Shown: positions 39,048 to 47,609, numbered from the stretch's first letter. The stretch: DNA of 64,000 bases from Arsukibacterium sp. (GCF_018402695.1 NZ_JAGYIM010000007.1:62001-126000); one strand, 5' to 3'. Notes: generated from the sequence alone by a model not told the origin. Numbers and translations are program-made.

Positions 39048-39103
39048 TGCTGCGTTCTCTGCTTTAGCGGCTTAAATACACAGCCGCTGTTCTGGTCCCT
39101 GGC

Positions 39104-39685
39104 TTAGTCTAACACCTGATAATGAATGGGTTTATAGCTAAAATTGTTTGACTGACCAGCTGAGCAGGCTGTTAAGCCAACCAGCAAATCCATCTTTGCT
39201 TTGAAAATAGTGTAATCACCGGCTTTACTTTTCGGGGGTAGGACCCGGATCCGGCCTTTTTCATCTACGGTCACGTTCATAAATGTATTAAAGGTCGTAC
39301 TGATCAGATGCTCTGGAATACCATAGTCAGCAAAAGCACTTACCAAATTGCCGTAACAGCCGGGCACGGCCTCTTCATCCGGATAAAAATGGCTAAACGT
39401 ATCTTTGCTGCAGGGCGTTAGCAAAAAGTCGTGGTCTTCCACTTTATCTTCAATAATTTCAAACATCTCGTTGCTGAAATTTGAGTAAAGTTTACTGCCC
39501 TGACCAAAATGCAGTGACTCGTTGTAATCCAGAGAGCGCCCCGATGACAGGTATTCGTGAAAGTTGTGCTGGTTAAAACAATACAAATCAGCCACCTGCT
39601 CTCCCTCTGGATCGATGACCTTTAGCAACTGGCCTGCTTTCATACTAAAAGCAGTGCCACTTCTGGGCATAATTACCTTACTCAT
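39104..39685 (-). CDS. DUF1989 / urea carboxylase-associated family protein
   Basis: A 193-aa cytosolic protein: PRSGTAFSMKAGQLLKVIDPEGEQVADLYCFN, SLDYNESLHFGQGSKLYSNFSNEMFEIIEDKVEDHDFLLTPCSKDTF, GCYGNLVSAF, FNTFMNVTVDEKG, SKAGDYTIFKAKMDLLVGLTACSAGQSNN. The order of blocks matches DUF1989, the family of the urea-amidolyase-associated proteins, some of which were shown to be carboxyguanidine deiminase subunits. It is a single-domain version. The ATG (39685) overlaps the stop region of the GntA-like gene (ATGAGTAA), with AAGGAG upstream, so translation is coupled. No urea carboxylase or allophanate hydrolase lies nearby. A role in handling an N-hydroxylated guanidino product is inference. Confidence 0.87.
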   Translation of the reverse strand: MSKVIMPRSGTAFSMKAGQLLKVIDPEGEQVADLYCFNQHNFHEYLSSGRSLDYNESLHFGQGSKLYSNFSNEMFEIIEDKVEDHDFLLTPCSKDTFSHFYPDEEAVPGCYGNLVSAFADYGIPEHLISTTFNTFMNVTVDEKGRIRVLPPKSKAGDYTIFKAKMDLLVGLTACSAGQSNNFSYKPIHYQVLD

Positions 39686-40388
39686 TATTTCTCCTTGCTG
39701 AAAATGGACAACGCCAGTTAGCTGCAACGGCGCGACCACTGTATTGCCGTGCTTCTGAAGCTTCGCCGTGATCAGATAGCACAGGGTTGGGCTCGCCGCA
39801 AAATACGGCATCGTTTTTCCGGATCTGTTGTCGCATACTGTGGAATTTATGCTGTTCTTTCAACTTTTCAAACTGACTATGCAGGTTGAACACAATGGCC
39901 GGGTAGCAAAATCGCCGTGACTTTCGCTGACTATAGGGGTTTAAGCCAATAATAAAGAACCCTTCTCCCCCCAGACTAAAACTGAAATTCGCGTCTGCCG
40001 GCTGCTCACTTACCCGGGTATCCCAGTTAAATCGTTTACAGTCTTTATTGTGCAGGGCTTGTAAACGGGCCCAAAGCGCCCGCTCAAAACCGGCATCGCT
40101 GTGGGTATCACAGGCTGTAAATACACAGACCAGGCTGAAAAAAATATCATTCTGCTGCCTAAATTTGGAAATAAACTGATAAATGCAGCGTAAAATAGCG
40201 TCATCATCGTTGCTGCTGCTGATATCCCGGAATTTGTGAAGTTCAATCCGGCGCTTGTTCCGGGCTACTTTCGCGCCAACGCAGGGATAACCTTTCTGAG
40301 TTATAAATTCATCAAAGTACGCTCCCCACTCCGATCCGTCAGTCTGATTCACCCGCATCGTATCTGGTTTAATCACCGCGCGTTGCAT
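39678..40388 (-). CDS. GntA/YqcI-YcgG family protein (putative heme-dependent N-hydroxylase)
   Basis: A 236-aa protein with the two defining motifs of the FPC/CPF family. The first is GYPCVGAKVARNKRRIELHKF near the N-terminus (Cys36). The second is the tail SDHGEASEARQYSGRAV..NWRCPF (Cys227). Between them lie SFSLGGEGFFIIGLNPYSQRKSRRF and ALVF-like YPAIVFNLHSQFEKLKEQHKF. GntA, from guanitoxin synthesis, is a heme-dependent N-hydroxylase of a guanidine; others of the family are uncharacterised. No other guanitoxin gene is visible. I use ATG 40388 (AGAGG 7 nt upstream), not the longer frame to 40409. It is the first gene of a two-gene operon with the DUF1989 gene. Confidence 0.87.
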   Translation of the reverse strand: MQRAVIKPDTMRVNQTDGSEWGAYFDEFITQKGYPCVGAKVARNKRRIELHKFRDISSSNDDDAILRCIYQFISKFRQQNDIFFSLVCVFTACDTHSDAGFERALWARLQALHNKDCKRFNWDTRVSEQPADANFSFSLGGEGFFIIGLNPYSQRKSRRFCYPAIVFNLHSQFEKLKEQHKFHSMRQQIRKNDAVFCGEPNPVLSDHGEASEARQYSGRAVAANWRCPFSARRNNE

Positions 40389-40493
40389 CGTACACCTCTG
40401 CCATATCATCCATTCATACAGATGTCTAAGGCGAAAGGCGTGCCAGATAGCTCAGCGTCGCGTATTTAAGCCAGTTAAACCATTAATCCAATA

Positions 40494-40521
40494 TTTATCA
40501 TTAACTTAATAAATATGACAA
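40494..40521 (-). promoter_or_regulatory. Putative promoter of the GntA-like/DUF1989 operon
   Basis: On the minus strand TTGTCA (40516-40521), 16-nt spacer, GATAAA (40494-40499), about 100 nt before the start codon. The 40389-40737 gap is AT-rich and also holds an inverted repeat TGCTGCT / AGCAGCA (40595-40601, 40624-40630) with an inner TCAG/CTGA stem. I see no further gene in it. Confidence 0.4.
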
Positions 40522-40737
40522 CCCGGCGTTAATTACCAGCGTCCAGATACGTTACGAAATAATGGAAAATAATTCAAAAATTTGTATATTTTTCTGCTGC
40601 TGCGTCAGCGGTACTGATGGATTAGCAGCATGGACAGCGCCAGTTTCTTTACCACGACTTAAAACGCTGCAACTGTGATTTTTTGTGGTTAGCCACTAAA
40701 CTACAGTTATCTGGTTAGTTGTTTAGAAGGTTTGAGT

Positions 40738-41379
40738 ATGCGTTATTTATTACTGATGATCTTGGGGTCGGTTTTACTGGCGCCGCGGGTGCTGGCAGCG
40801 GAACATCAACACAGTCATGTTGGCGATCATGGCATGGTGCTATTTGCCGCAGATGATATTTTGCTGGCTTCACATTTACCGCTTTATCAGGCGCCGCATA
40901 ATTATCAGCTGATATACCAGATAACGCTGCCACATACGGAGCATCAGGCTGTGCTGGCAACACTACAAGACAAGCAGCAAATGACCATTCTTCCGCAGCA
41001 ATTTGATTTACGACAGTTAATTGAAGGCCAGAGCATCACTATTAAGGCGGCCGTATACCACGGTCATTTTGAACGCGGTGGTAGTGTCTGGTTTGACGAG
41101 GTACCGGTTAATTTTGCCAGGCAGCTCTATCTCCGGCCAATTAAACAGGCAGCCGCGGTAAACGAAGCACGTTACGACGTACTGAAAATTAATCAGAGTT
41201 ATTTTTTAATTCACCAGATTGCCGCTAAACCCGGCTTTGACCAGATTTTACGAACTGATCAGGCCCCACCTGAGCCACTAATATTAAAAGCGCCGGCCGA
41301 TGTCACCGCGTTGCAACAACTTAACGCCATGGGTATTCAGGCCACTGAAGTGTATCTGGAGACAGCAGATTTTAAATAG
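40738..41379 (+). CDS. Exported protein of unknown function with histidine-rich N-terminus
   Basis: A 213-aa protein with signal peptide RYLLLMILGSVLLAPRVLA, mature start AEHQHSHVGDHG. The block GMVLFAADDILLASHLPLYQAPHNYQLIYQITLP resembles a recurring bacterial exported family (HGM..LF...ASHLP.Y..PH.YQ) without an assigned function. A His-rich mature end could bind metal (inference). The later part has FERGGSVWFDEVPVNFARQLYLRP. The ATG at 40738 has AGAAGG 7 nt upstream. It is divergent from the GntA-like operon. Confidence 0.75.
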   Translation: MRYLLLMILGSVLLAPRVLAAEHQHSHVGDHGMVLFAADDILLASHLPLYQAPHNYQLIYQITLPHTEHQAVLATLQDKQQMTILPQQFDLRQLIEGQSITIKAAVYHGHFERGGSVWFDEVPVNFARQLYLRPIKQAAAVNEARYDVLKINQSYFLIHQIAAKPGFDQILRTDQAPPEPLILKAPADVTALQQLNAMGIQATEVYLETADFK

Positions 41380-41502
41380 CCTGAAAATGCCATTAGTATT
41401 TCTAATGCATTTGCTGCAATTTATCTCGCCTATCTTACACAGAACTGTCACTTTCGACTTATACAATTGTCGTCAGTTAACACAAACCTGATGGGACTTG
41501 AT

Positions 41503-41868
41503 ATGAAATTTGCAATGATAACTGCCTTAACGGCTCTGGCCTTTGGTTCGATGAACAGCGAAGCGAGTGTCAATACCTATACTTATTCGAATACTGAGTA
41601 TTGCCAACTGGCTGCTGGCGATGCAACGAAAATAACGTTGGTTGCCTATAGCCGTAAACTGGGTTTTATTCCGACTCAATCTGAATGCCGTGCGCTGCTA
41701 CAGCCGGTGAGGGCGAATGCTTCGGTAACAGACGAAGAAATGGCCAGACAACAATTACTTCGCTTTCAACACGGCTCAGTTATTCGTTTAAACCGGACGC
41801 TGGAGCAAAAGCTGGGGGCATTGCCCGCCGCAGAGCGGATGGCCGTGTTAAAGAATTTATTTAACTGA
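41503..41868 (+). CDS. Small exported protein of unknown function
   Basis: A 121-aa protein with a short signal peptide (MKFAMITALTALAFGSMNSEASV). The mature region is TYTYSNTEYCQLAAGDATKITLVAYSRKLGF, then QSECRALLQPVRANASVTDEE; the two cysteines may pair. No family recognised. The ATG at 41503 is preceded by GGGA; the longer frame upstream lacks a ribosome site. It lies 123 nt after the previous exported protein and may be separate. Confidence 0.65.
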   Translation: MKFAMITALTALAFGSMNSEASVNTYTYSNTEYCQLAAGDATKITLVAYSRKLGFIPTQSECRALLQPVRANASVTDEEMARQQLLRFQHGSVIRLNRTLEQKLGALPAAERMAVLKNLFN

Positions 41869-41951
41869 TTTAAAACGCCAGCCCCTGACTACTGTTTAAT
41901 TAACAACTTAATTATTAACAGCGCCCGCAAGGCGCTGTTTGTCTTTTCAGC

Positions 41952-43316
41952 TTACTTATTTTCTGCCAGCCGTGCCTGGGCGATTTCTGCCAGCATGCCG
42001 TCAAGTATTTCACGGCTTAACCACTGGCCACGCACCATTACTCCAGCGGGCTGATTCAGTACAGATAAGTCCTTTAACGGGTTGCCATCCACTAATAATA
42101 AATCCGCGCGCTGACCGGCTCTCACCTGACCAAACTGGTCTTTATCAGCAAAGTACTGCCCCACCAGGACTGTGCCGCTGCGCAAAATGTCATACGGGCT
42201 CATGCCCGCCGCCACCATTTTGGGTATTTCCCGGCGTAACGACAAACCGGGAACGCTGAATAATTGTGGCGCATCGGTGCCCAACAAAACAGTGACCCCA
42301 GCCCGATGCAGCTCTTGCAGCAGCAGCCTGCGGTTCTCTGCATGCAACTGAGCGGTGTCGCCGGTGTAATAGGGGCCAGCGCCTTGTTGCAAATAACGCT
42401 GCCAGCCTGCTATCACCTGGGCCGGCATATATTTCAGCTCGTCGTAGGTTTGCAACCTTGTTATGTCAGCAGCTCCAATAATGGTTTGCCACAATGCTTC
42501 GGTAGGTACTACTGCCACGTTATGCTGTTTAGTCAGCGCTACCAGCGGCGCCATATCTTCGGTGGTAAGGGCTTTTTCAAAACCACCCAGTGCTGCCATA
42601 TAGCCATCGAGATGATCAATAGTACGACTGCCAAGCACTATTGCCTGTTCAATACCAACAGCCTCGGGTACGTGGCCGGCGAAATCAATATTTTGCTTTT
42701 TGGCTTCGCCAGCAATGGCCTGATAATGTTCCAGGCTTAATCCCGGGTGAATTTTCAGTAAATCCCAGCCTTCAGCCTTGTGCTGTTGCACACGCTCACG
42801 CGCCTGCTCTGCCGAGGTAACGGTATGCTGATTAAAGCTGGGGCCGGCCAGATACAAGGTTGGCCCGAGGCGTTTGCCACTGGCAATATCGTCTTTTAAT
42901 CGCAGTTGCTGATCATGACCCAACATGCCGCGCACTGTCGTAACACCTCCTGCCAGATAAAGACTAAGCACATCATCCAGATAACGCTTGGGCATGCCGC
43001 TAAAGTCGACCAATGGCGGCACATGGCCATGCATTTCGGCCAGGCCGGGCAATAAAAAGCGCCCTTTACCATCAATCCGCCTGGCGCCCTGGGGCATGGC
43101 AATGTCTGTCGCTGGTCCGACAGCGACAATTCTATCGCCCTTAACAACAACCCGCTGATTACGTTGTATCCGCTGCTCAGGCGAGACGGCAGTGGCGTGC
43201 ATTGGCAACACATCAACCTGGTCAAATACCGTTATTTGCGGCGTGGCAGCCAGGGCTGGCAGCGCAAATAGCAAGCCTAGCATGCCCGCTTTAACAACCG
43301 TACGGCTTATGAGCAT
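41952..43316 (-). CDS. Exported metal-dependent amidohydrolase
   Basis: A 454-aa amidohydrolase with a signal peptide (GMLGLLFALPALAATPQ). Motifs: the typical N-terminal beta sandwich VVVKGDRIVAVGPATDI, the metal pair HGH in LLPGLAEMHGHVPP, FAGHVPEAVG, RTIDHLDGY and VTVLLGTDAPQLFSVPG (metal Asp). This is the prolidase/imidazolonepropionase-like group; the substrate, perhaps a dipeptide or cyclic amide, is unknown. GGAGA lies 8 nt before the ATG. It is divergent from the PAS-like/CheBR pair. Confidence 0.9.
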   Translation of the reverse strand: MLISRTVVKAGMLGLLFALPALAATPQITVFDQVDVLPMHATAVSPEQRIQRNQRVVVKGDRIVAVGPATDIAMPQGARRIDGKGRFLLPGLAEMHGHVPPLVDFSGMPKRYLDDVLSLYLAGGVTTVRGMLGHDQQLRLKDDIASGKRLGPTLYLAGPSFNQHTVTSAEQARERVQQHKAEGWDLLKIHPGLSLEHYQAIAGEAKKQNIDFAGHVPEAVGIEQAIVLGSRTIDHLDGYMAALGGFEKALTTEDMAPLVALTKQHNVAVVPTEALWQTIIGAADITRLQTYDELKYMPAQVIAGWQRYLQQGAGPYYTGDTAQLHAENRRLLLQELHRAGVTVLLGTDAPQLFSVPGLSLRREIPKMVAAGMSPYDILRSGTVLVGQYFADKDQFGQVRAGQRADLLLVDGNPLKDLSVLNQPAGVMVRGQWLSREILDGMLAEIAQARLAENK

Positions 43317-43420
43317 AATAATGTCTCCTCTGATAATGTCGCTTAACTGCGCGCAGCAGGTGTTTACTGTCCACTATTAAGCCTATACTACAGCACGTCT
43401 ATCCGTTACTGAAGATTTAC

Positions 43421-44047
43421 ATGACTAAGCCAACCGCGCCACCCTTGTTAACGGCTACTTTGCGCCAGCAAGCAGAACAACGACTTAGCAACAGTGCTGG
43501 CCAGCTTAGCACTGCCTTTAACGCCGGCGCAGATGCGCTGGGTGTGTTGTACCGGCTTAGTAGTAATGCCAGCACCGCCAATGATGGCCTGAAGTTACTG
43601 CATGAATTACAAGTTCATCAGGTAGAGCTTGATTTACAACTGGAGCAACTGCAAAGCAACGAACGTGAGTTGCAGCACGAATTTGCCTGTTACCGGCAAT
43701 TTTTTACGATGAATCCAGCCGCGTGTTTAGTGCTGAGTCAGGACGGTGTCATCACCGCAGCAAATGATGCTGCCAGCCGCTTATTTGCCCACCTGATCAA
43801 CACTGAGCACGGACTCGCTGACAAGCCACTTTGTGGTAGTTCATTTTTGTCGTTGTTAAGCGCCACTTGCCGGCCATTATTCACTGCTGCTCTGGCCAGA
43901 GTCCAACGCAGTAAACAACGTGCTACCCTGCTTGTTACCACAGTGCCAGATAAACAAAAAGACAATGCGGTTGCCGGTGCAGGCACCCTGCGTTTGTCGT
44001 TAAGCATGAGTCCCGATCACCACGCTATTCTTATTATGCTGACGTGA
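43421..44047 (+). CDS. PAS-like sensor protein coupled to CheB/CheR
   Basis: A 208-aa soluble protein with a helical N-terminus (QLSTAFNAGADALGVLYRL, ELQVHQVELDLQLEQLQSNERELQHEF) then a single PAS domain (FTMNPAACLVLSQDGVITAANDAASRLFAHL). There is no output domain. Its stop overlaps the GTG start of the CheB/CheR fusion (GTGA), so the two should be made in equal amounts and probably bind each other. The HELQVHQVELDLQ-type helix is often found next to CheB/CheR-PAS proteins. Confidence 0.8.
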   Translation: MTKPTAPPLLTATLRQQAEQRLSNSAGQLSTAFNAGADALGVLYRLSSNASTANDGLKLLHELQVHQVELDLQLEQLQSNERELQHEFACYRQFFTMNPAACLVLSQDGVITAANDAASRLFAHLINTEHGLADKPLCGSSFLSLLSATCRPLFTAALARVQRSKQRATLLVTTVPDKQKDNAVAGAGTLRLSLSMSPDHHAILIMLT

Positions 44048-46623
44048 GTACTGACGTGAACAAAGCGAGTGCAACTAAAACCGGTCCTGCTATTGTTGGC
44101 ATTGGTGCGTCAGCCGGCGGCCTTGAGGCATTGGACCAGCTTTTGCTGCATACCCCGCCCGACACTGGCCTGGCCTGGATTATTGTCCAGCATCTGGACC
44201 CGACCAAAAAAGCCATGTTGCCGGAATTATTAGGCCGGGCAACCAGTATGGACGTGCAACAAGCCGAAGATGGCATGCGGATCTGCGCCAATCAGGTGTA
44301 TGTTATCGCACCAAATACCGAACTCAGAGTGGAACATGGCGTTCTGAAACTGGCTACTCCGACCGAGCAAAGGGGCATGCGCCTGCCGGTAAATATTTTA
44401 TTTAGCTCACTGGCTGCGGGGCTTGGCGAAAATGCGATCGGTGTTATTTTATCCGGAATGGGTAACGACGGTTCCCTTGGGGTGCAGGCAATTAAAGCAG
44501 CCGGGGGGATCACCGCTGCCCAACTACCTGCATCGGCCCACTTTAGCTCAATGCCAGAGTCCGCTATTGCCACCGGTGCTGTCGATATTATTGCCGCTAC
44601 CGAGCAGCTTACTGCCCGCATACTCTCAGTAAGGGCGCACACCCCCAGCCCGGATATAACGGCCAGCCAGCGGCAGGTAAGCGCAGCAGTCAGCCCGGCC
44701 AGTGCATTGCAGCGGATTATCAACCGCTTACAACGTCATAACCGGCACGATTTTTCTCTGTATAAAACCAGCACCCTGCAACGCAGAATTGAACGGCGTA
44801 TTGCCATTCATGCGCTTGATTCCATGCAGCACTATGCTGATTTTCTTGATGACAACCCACAGGAAAATGATCTGCTGTTTAAAGAGCTGCTCATCGGCGT
44901 GACAGAGTTCTTTCGTGACACTGATGTCTGGGATTACCTGGCCAGTAAGGCCTTGCCGGCACTGCTGCAGCAACAACATGATAGCACTGCGCTGCGGGCC
45001 TGGAGTATAGGTTGTTCCACCGGCGAAGAGGCCTATTCATTCGCGATAGTGTTTTGTCAGTTGCAGCAACGTCAGCCAGAGTTTAAAAAGTTTAGTTTAA
45101 AGATTTTTGCCTCTGATCTCAGCCCGGATGCCATTGCCAAGGCGCGGCGAGGCCAATATCCCCTGGCCATCAGCGAACAGATGAGTAACGCAACACTGAG
45201 TCAGTTTTTCAACCGGCATGACACTTATTATCAAATTAAACAACAGATCCGCGATATGGTGTTATTTGCCGAGCACAATGTCATTCTGGACCCACCGTTC
45301 ACCCGGCAAAATATCATTATCTGCCGCAATCTGCTGATTTACTTTGATGCTAAACTGCAGCGCACCCTTATGCCATTGCTGCATTACAGCCTTTGCCGCA
45401 ACGGCCTGTTATTATTGGGCAGCTCAGAAACGATTGGCCGGTTTAATGAATTATTTGCGCCAATGCAGGCAAAGCTACGGTTTTACCAGCGCCTGGAACC
45501 GATTGCCCCCGGCAACCGCAATCGGGCAGTACCGTCGTTTCCGCCTTTATCCCACCTCGCCAAGGAGCAACCTGTGGCCACAAAAAAAACACCTTCTGCG
45601 CAAAGCGACAACCTGCAAACGGCCGCCGATCATGTGCTGTTGCAGGTGTATGCCCCCGCGGCAGTGGTAGTAAACGCTGACGGTGATATTGTTTATATTA
45701 GTGGCCGCACCGGCAACTACCTGGAGCCGGCAGCGGGTAAAGCCAACTGGAACTTTCATGCCATGGTGCGTGAAGGTTTGCGGGCGCCACTTGCCATGGC
45801 ACTGCAACAAGTCCGGACGAGCAACACAGCAAATAAAACTGAGCCATTACAATTACATCGCTTGCCGATACAAAGTGGTGATGATAGTCAGCAGGTAGAT
45901 GTTACTGTACAGCTGTTACAGCAACCCGCTAGCCTGAACGGCATGACCATGATTGTATTTCGCGACGTGGCAGCCAGCGATCTGCAAAGCCCGGCTGCTG
46001 GCATCGATATGTCGTTGGCAGCGATACAACAACAATACCTTATGGAAATTCAGGCTTTACGCGAAGAAACCCGCACCTCGAAAGAAGAGCTGCAATCGAG
46101 CAATGAAGAGTTGCAGTCAACCAACGAAGAGCTGCAATCAACCAATGAAGAACTGACGACATCAAAAGAAGAAATGCAGTCAATGAACGAAGAACTGCAA
46201 ACCATTAACGCCGAATTGCAAACCAAACTGGACGATTTAGCCCTGGCCCAGAGCGATCTGCAAAATACACTGAACAGCGTTGAAATTGCTATTTTGTTTT
46301 TAGATCAGCAGCTCAATGTGCGACGCTATACTGATCGGGCAGCAAACATAATTAACCTGCGCGAGAGCGACCTGGGCCGCCCCCTGAGTGACCTGACCAG
46401 CTGCTTACAGTACCCGGACCTGCATGATGATGCATTGGACACCCTACGTACCCTGAAATTCTGTGAAAAAGAAATTCCAACCACTGATGAACGCTGGTTT
46501 TCCGTGCGGATAATGCCCTATCGCACGCTGGACAATATGATAGATGGCGTAGTTATTACCCTGGTCGATATCAGTGCCACCAAAACACTTGAAGCGGCGC
46601 TGCGGGAAAAATCAGCGCAGTAA
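44044..46623 (+). CDS. CheB/CheR fusion with coiled coil and PAS domain
   Basis: An 859-aa hybrid. The N-terminal CheB methylesterase domain lacks a receiver; catalytic residues are Ser23 (GIGASAGGLEAL), His50 (IIVQHLDP) and Asp in SGMGNDGSLG. The CheR methyltransferase domain follows (HDFSLYKTSTLQRRIERRI, IGVTEFFRDTDVW, AWSIGCSTGEEAYSFAI, RNIIICRNLLIYF-like). A PAS-like stretch (VYAPAAVVVNADGDIVYISG), a long EELQSSNEELQ repeat coiled coil (about 680-740) and a C-terminal PAS domain complete it. It probably controls a dedicated signalling output and not flagellar chemotaxis alone (inference). The start is GTG, overlapping the PAS-like gene. Confidence 0.93.
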   Translation: MSTDVNKASATKTGPAIVGIGASAGGLEALDQLLLHTPPDTGLAWIIVQHLDPTKKAMLPELLGRATSMDVQQAEDGMRICANQVYVIAPNTELRVEHGVLKLATPTEQRGMRLPVNILFSSLAAGLGENAIGVILSGMGNDGSLGVQAIKAAGGITAAQLPASAHFSSMPESAIATGAVDIIAATEQLTARILSVRAHTPSPDITASQRQVSAAVSPASALQRIINRLQRHNRHDFSLYKTSTLQRRIERRIAIHALDSMQHYADFLDDNPQENDLLFKELLIGVTEFFRDTDVWDYLASKALPALLQQQHDSTALRAWSIGCSTGEEAYSFAIVFCQLQQRQPEFKKFSLKIFASDLSPDAIAKARRGQYPLAISEQMSNATLSQFFNRHDTYYQIKQQIRDMVLFAEHNVILDPPFTRQNIIICRNLLIYFDAKLQRTLMPLLHYSLCRNGLLLLGSSETIGRFNELFAPMQAKLRFYQRLEPIAPGNRNRAVPSFPPLSHLAKEQPVATKKTPSAQSDNLQTAADHVLLQVYAPAAVVVNADGDIVYISGRTGNYLEPAAGKANWNFHAMVREGLRAPLAMALQQVRTSNTANKTEPLQLHRLPIQSGDDSQQVDVTVQLLQQPASLNGMTMIVFRDVAASDLQSPAAGIDMSLAAIQQQYLMEIQALREETRTSKEELQSSNEELQSTNEELQSTNEELTTSKEEMQSMNEELQTINAELQTKLDDLALAQSDLQNTLNSVEIAILFLDQQLNVRRYTDRAANIINLRESDLGRPLSDLTSCLQYPDLHDDALDTLRTLKFCEKEIPTTDERWFSVRIMPYRTLDNMIDGVVITLVDISATKTLEAALREKSAQ

Positions 46624-46732
46624 GCTGTGGCTCAGTGTCTGGGGCTGGTTGGTTGCTATTTGTACTACTGGATGCCGCAGCCACAACAATAACCGCTAAA
46701 CCCAGGGTAATTTGTCTACGCAATTTGTTCAT
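46571..46732 (-). CDS. Possible small membrane or exported peptide (53 aa)
   Basis: ATG (46732) to TGA (46571) on the minus strand. The peptide starts MNKLRRQITLGLAVIVVAAASSS, a basic N-terminus and hydrophobic core like a signal peptide, then a Pro/Thr-rich tail ending in two Trp. AGG lies close before the ATG. It overlaps the last 53 nt of the CheB/CheR gene antisense. No family recognised. The rest of the 46624-46885 gap shows nothing else. Confidence 0.3.
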   Translation of the reverse strand: MNKLRRQITLGLAVIVVAAASSSTNSNQPAPDTEPQLTALIFPAAPLQVFWWH

Positions 46733-46885
46733 ATTACCTAGCCACTGTGCTTAGCCTCAAAAAAGCAGACTTTCGGTTATACGCCACTGCATTGTTTGGT
46801 ATTAAACACCAACATCATGCCCTCATTGGTACAACAGCTTACTAAGCTAGCCGCGGTGGTAGGTTTGGTGGTTAACCATAGGCAG

Positions 46886-47326
46886 TTACTTACCAATATC
46901 TTCAAACCACAGCTGCGGCTTAGCGACAATAAAATCCTGCATCAGCTGGATGCACTCGGCATTCTGCTGGTTCTCGAGGACAACGCCACGGCTTTGCACG
47001 TAGGCTTCTGGCCCCTGAAAAGTCTGGTTCTCACCAATCACTACTTTTGGAATGCCATATAACAGTACCGTGCCGCTGCACATATCACAAGGCGACAAGG
47101 TGGAGTACAGCGTAGCACGGCGGTAATCGGCGGCGGTTAAGCGACCGGCATTTTCGAGGCAATCCATTTCAGCATGCAGCACACAACTGCCCTTCTGCAC
47201 CCGCTGGTTATGGCCGGCGCCAACAATCTTGCCGTCGATAACCAGCACCGAGCCAATAGGAATACCGCCCTCAGCTAAACTTTTTCTGGCCTGGGCAATG
47301 GCCGCCTGCATGTAGATATCTGTCAT
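46886..47326 (-). CDS. Cytosine deaminase, yeast Fcy1-like nucleoside deaminase
   Basis: A 146-aa zinc deaminase of the CDA fold: EGGIPIGSVLVIDGKIVGAGHN, HAE motif (His51, Glu53) in VLHAEMDCLENAGRL, and SPCDMC (Cys80, Cys83). The resemblance to fungal cytosine deaminase is striking: QKGS.xLH.E...LEN.GRL, TLSPCDMC, YGIP..V.GEN, and the C-terminal PQLWFEDIGK. It should convert cytosine to uracil, which upp (16.6 kb) can salvage. TadA-type tRNA deaminases lack the WFEDIG end. AGAGG lies 7 nt before the ATG. Confidence 0.88.
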   Translation of the reverse strand: MTDIYMQAAIAQARKSLAEGGIPIGSVLVIDGKIVGAGHNQRVQKGSCVLHAEMDCLENAGRLTAADYRRATLYSTLSPCDMCSGTVLLYGIPKVVIGENQTFQGPEAYVQSRGVVLENQQNAECIQLMQDFIVAKPQLWFEDIGK

Positions 47327-47567
47327 ATGTGAACCTCTGTCAACTATAGCGATAACCGAAAAGATACTGAATTCACTTTTCGGCCATTGTCAGACTTAAC
47401 ACTAACAGTTCAGGTTAAACGCGCATAGTGCTGCTTTGTCACAGCAGCATACAGTCAAAGTAACGACGCCTTCAGGCGCGCTTTTGTGCGTAAATTTCTT
47501 ATGCCACCCAACGCCTACCGCGAGCGGTTTCTCTGATGTGGATTTGCGCAACGTTAGCGATTACCAC

Positions 47568-47609
47568 TTGGCATTATATAGATCTCATGTATACTGTATA
47601 AATATACAT
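47568..47609 (+). promoter_or_regulatory. LexA-controlled promoter of umuDC
   Basis: TTGGCA (47568-47573), 16-nt spacer, TATACT (47590-47595), overlapped by an SOS box CTGTATAAATATACAT (47594-47609) that fits CTGT-N8-ACAG with one mismatch. The box covers the -10 and start site 15 nt before umuD. The rest of the 47327-47624 gap has only a short CGCC-TTCA-GGCG hairpin. Confidence 0.85.

Noticed and set aside
46796-47062. 88-codon plus-strand ORF overlapping the cytosine deaminase
   Set aside because: Antisense to a gene with intact zinc motifs; no ribosome site or family.
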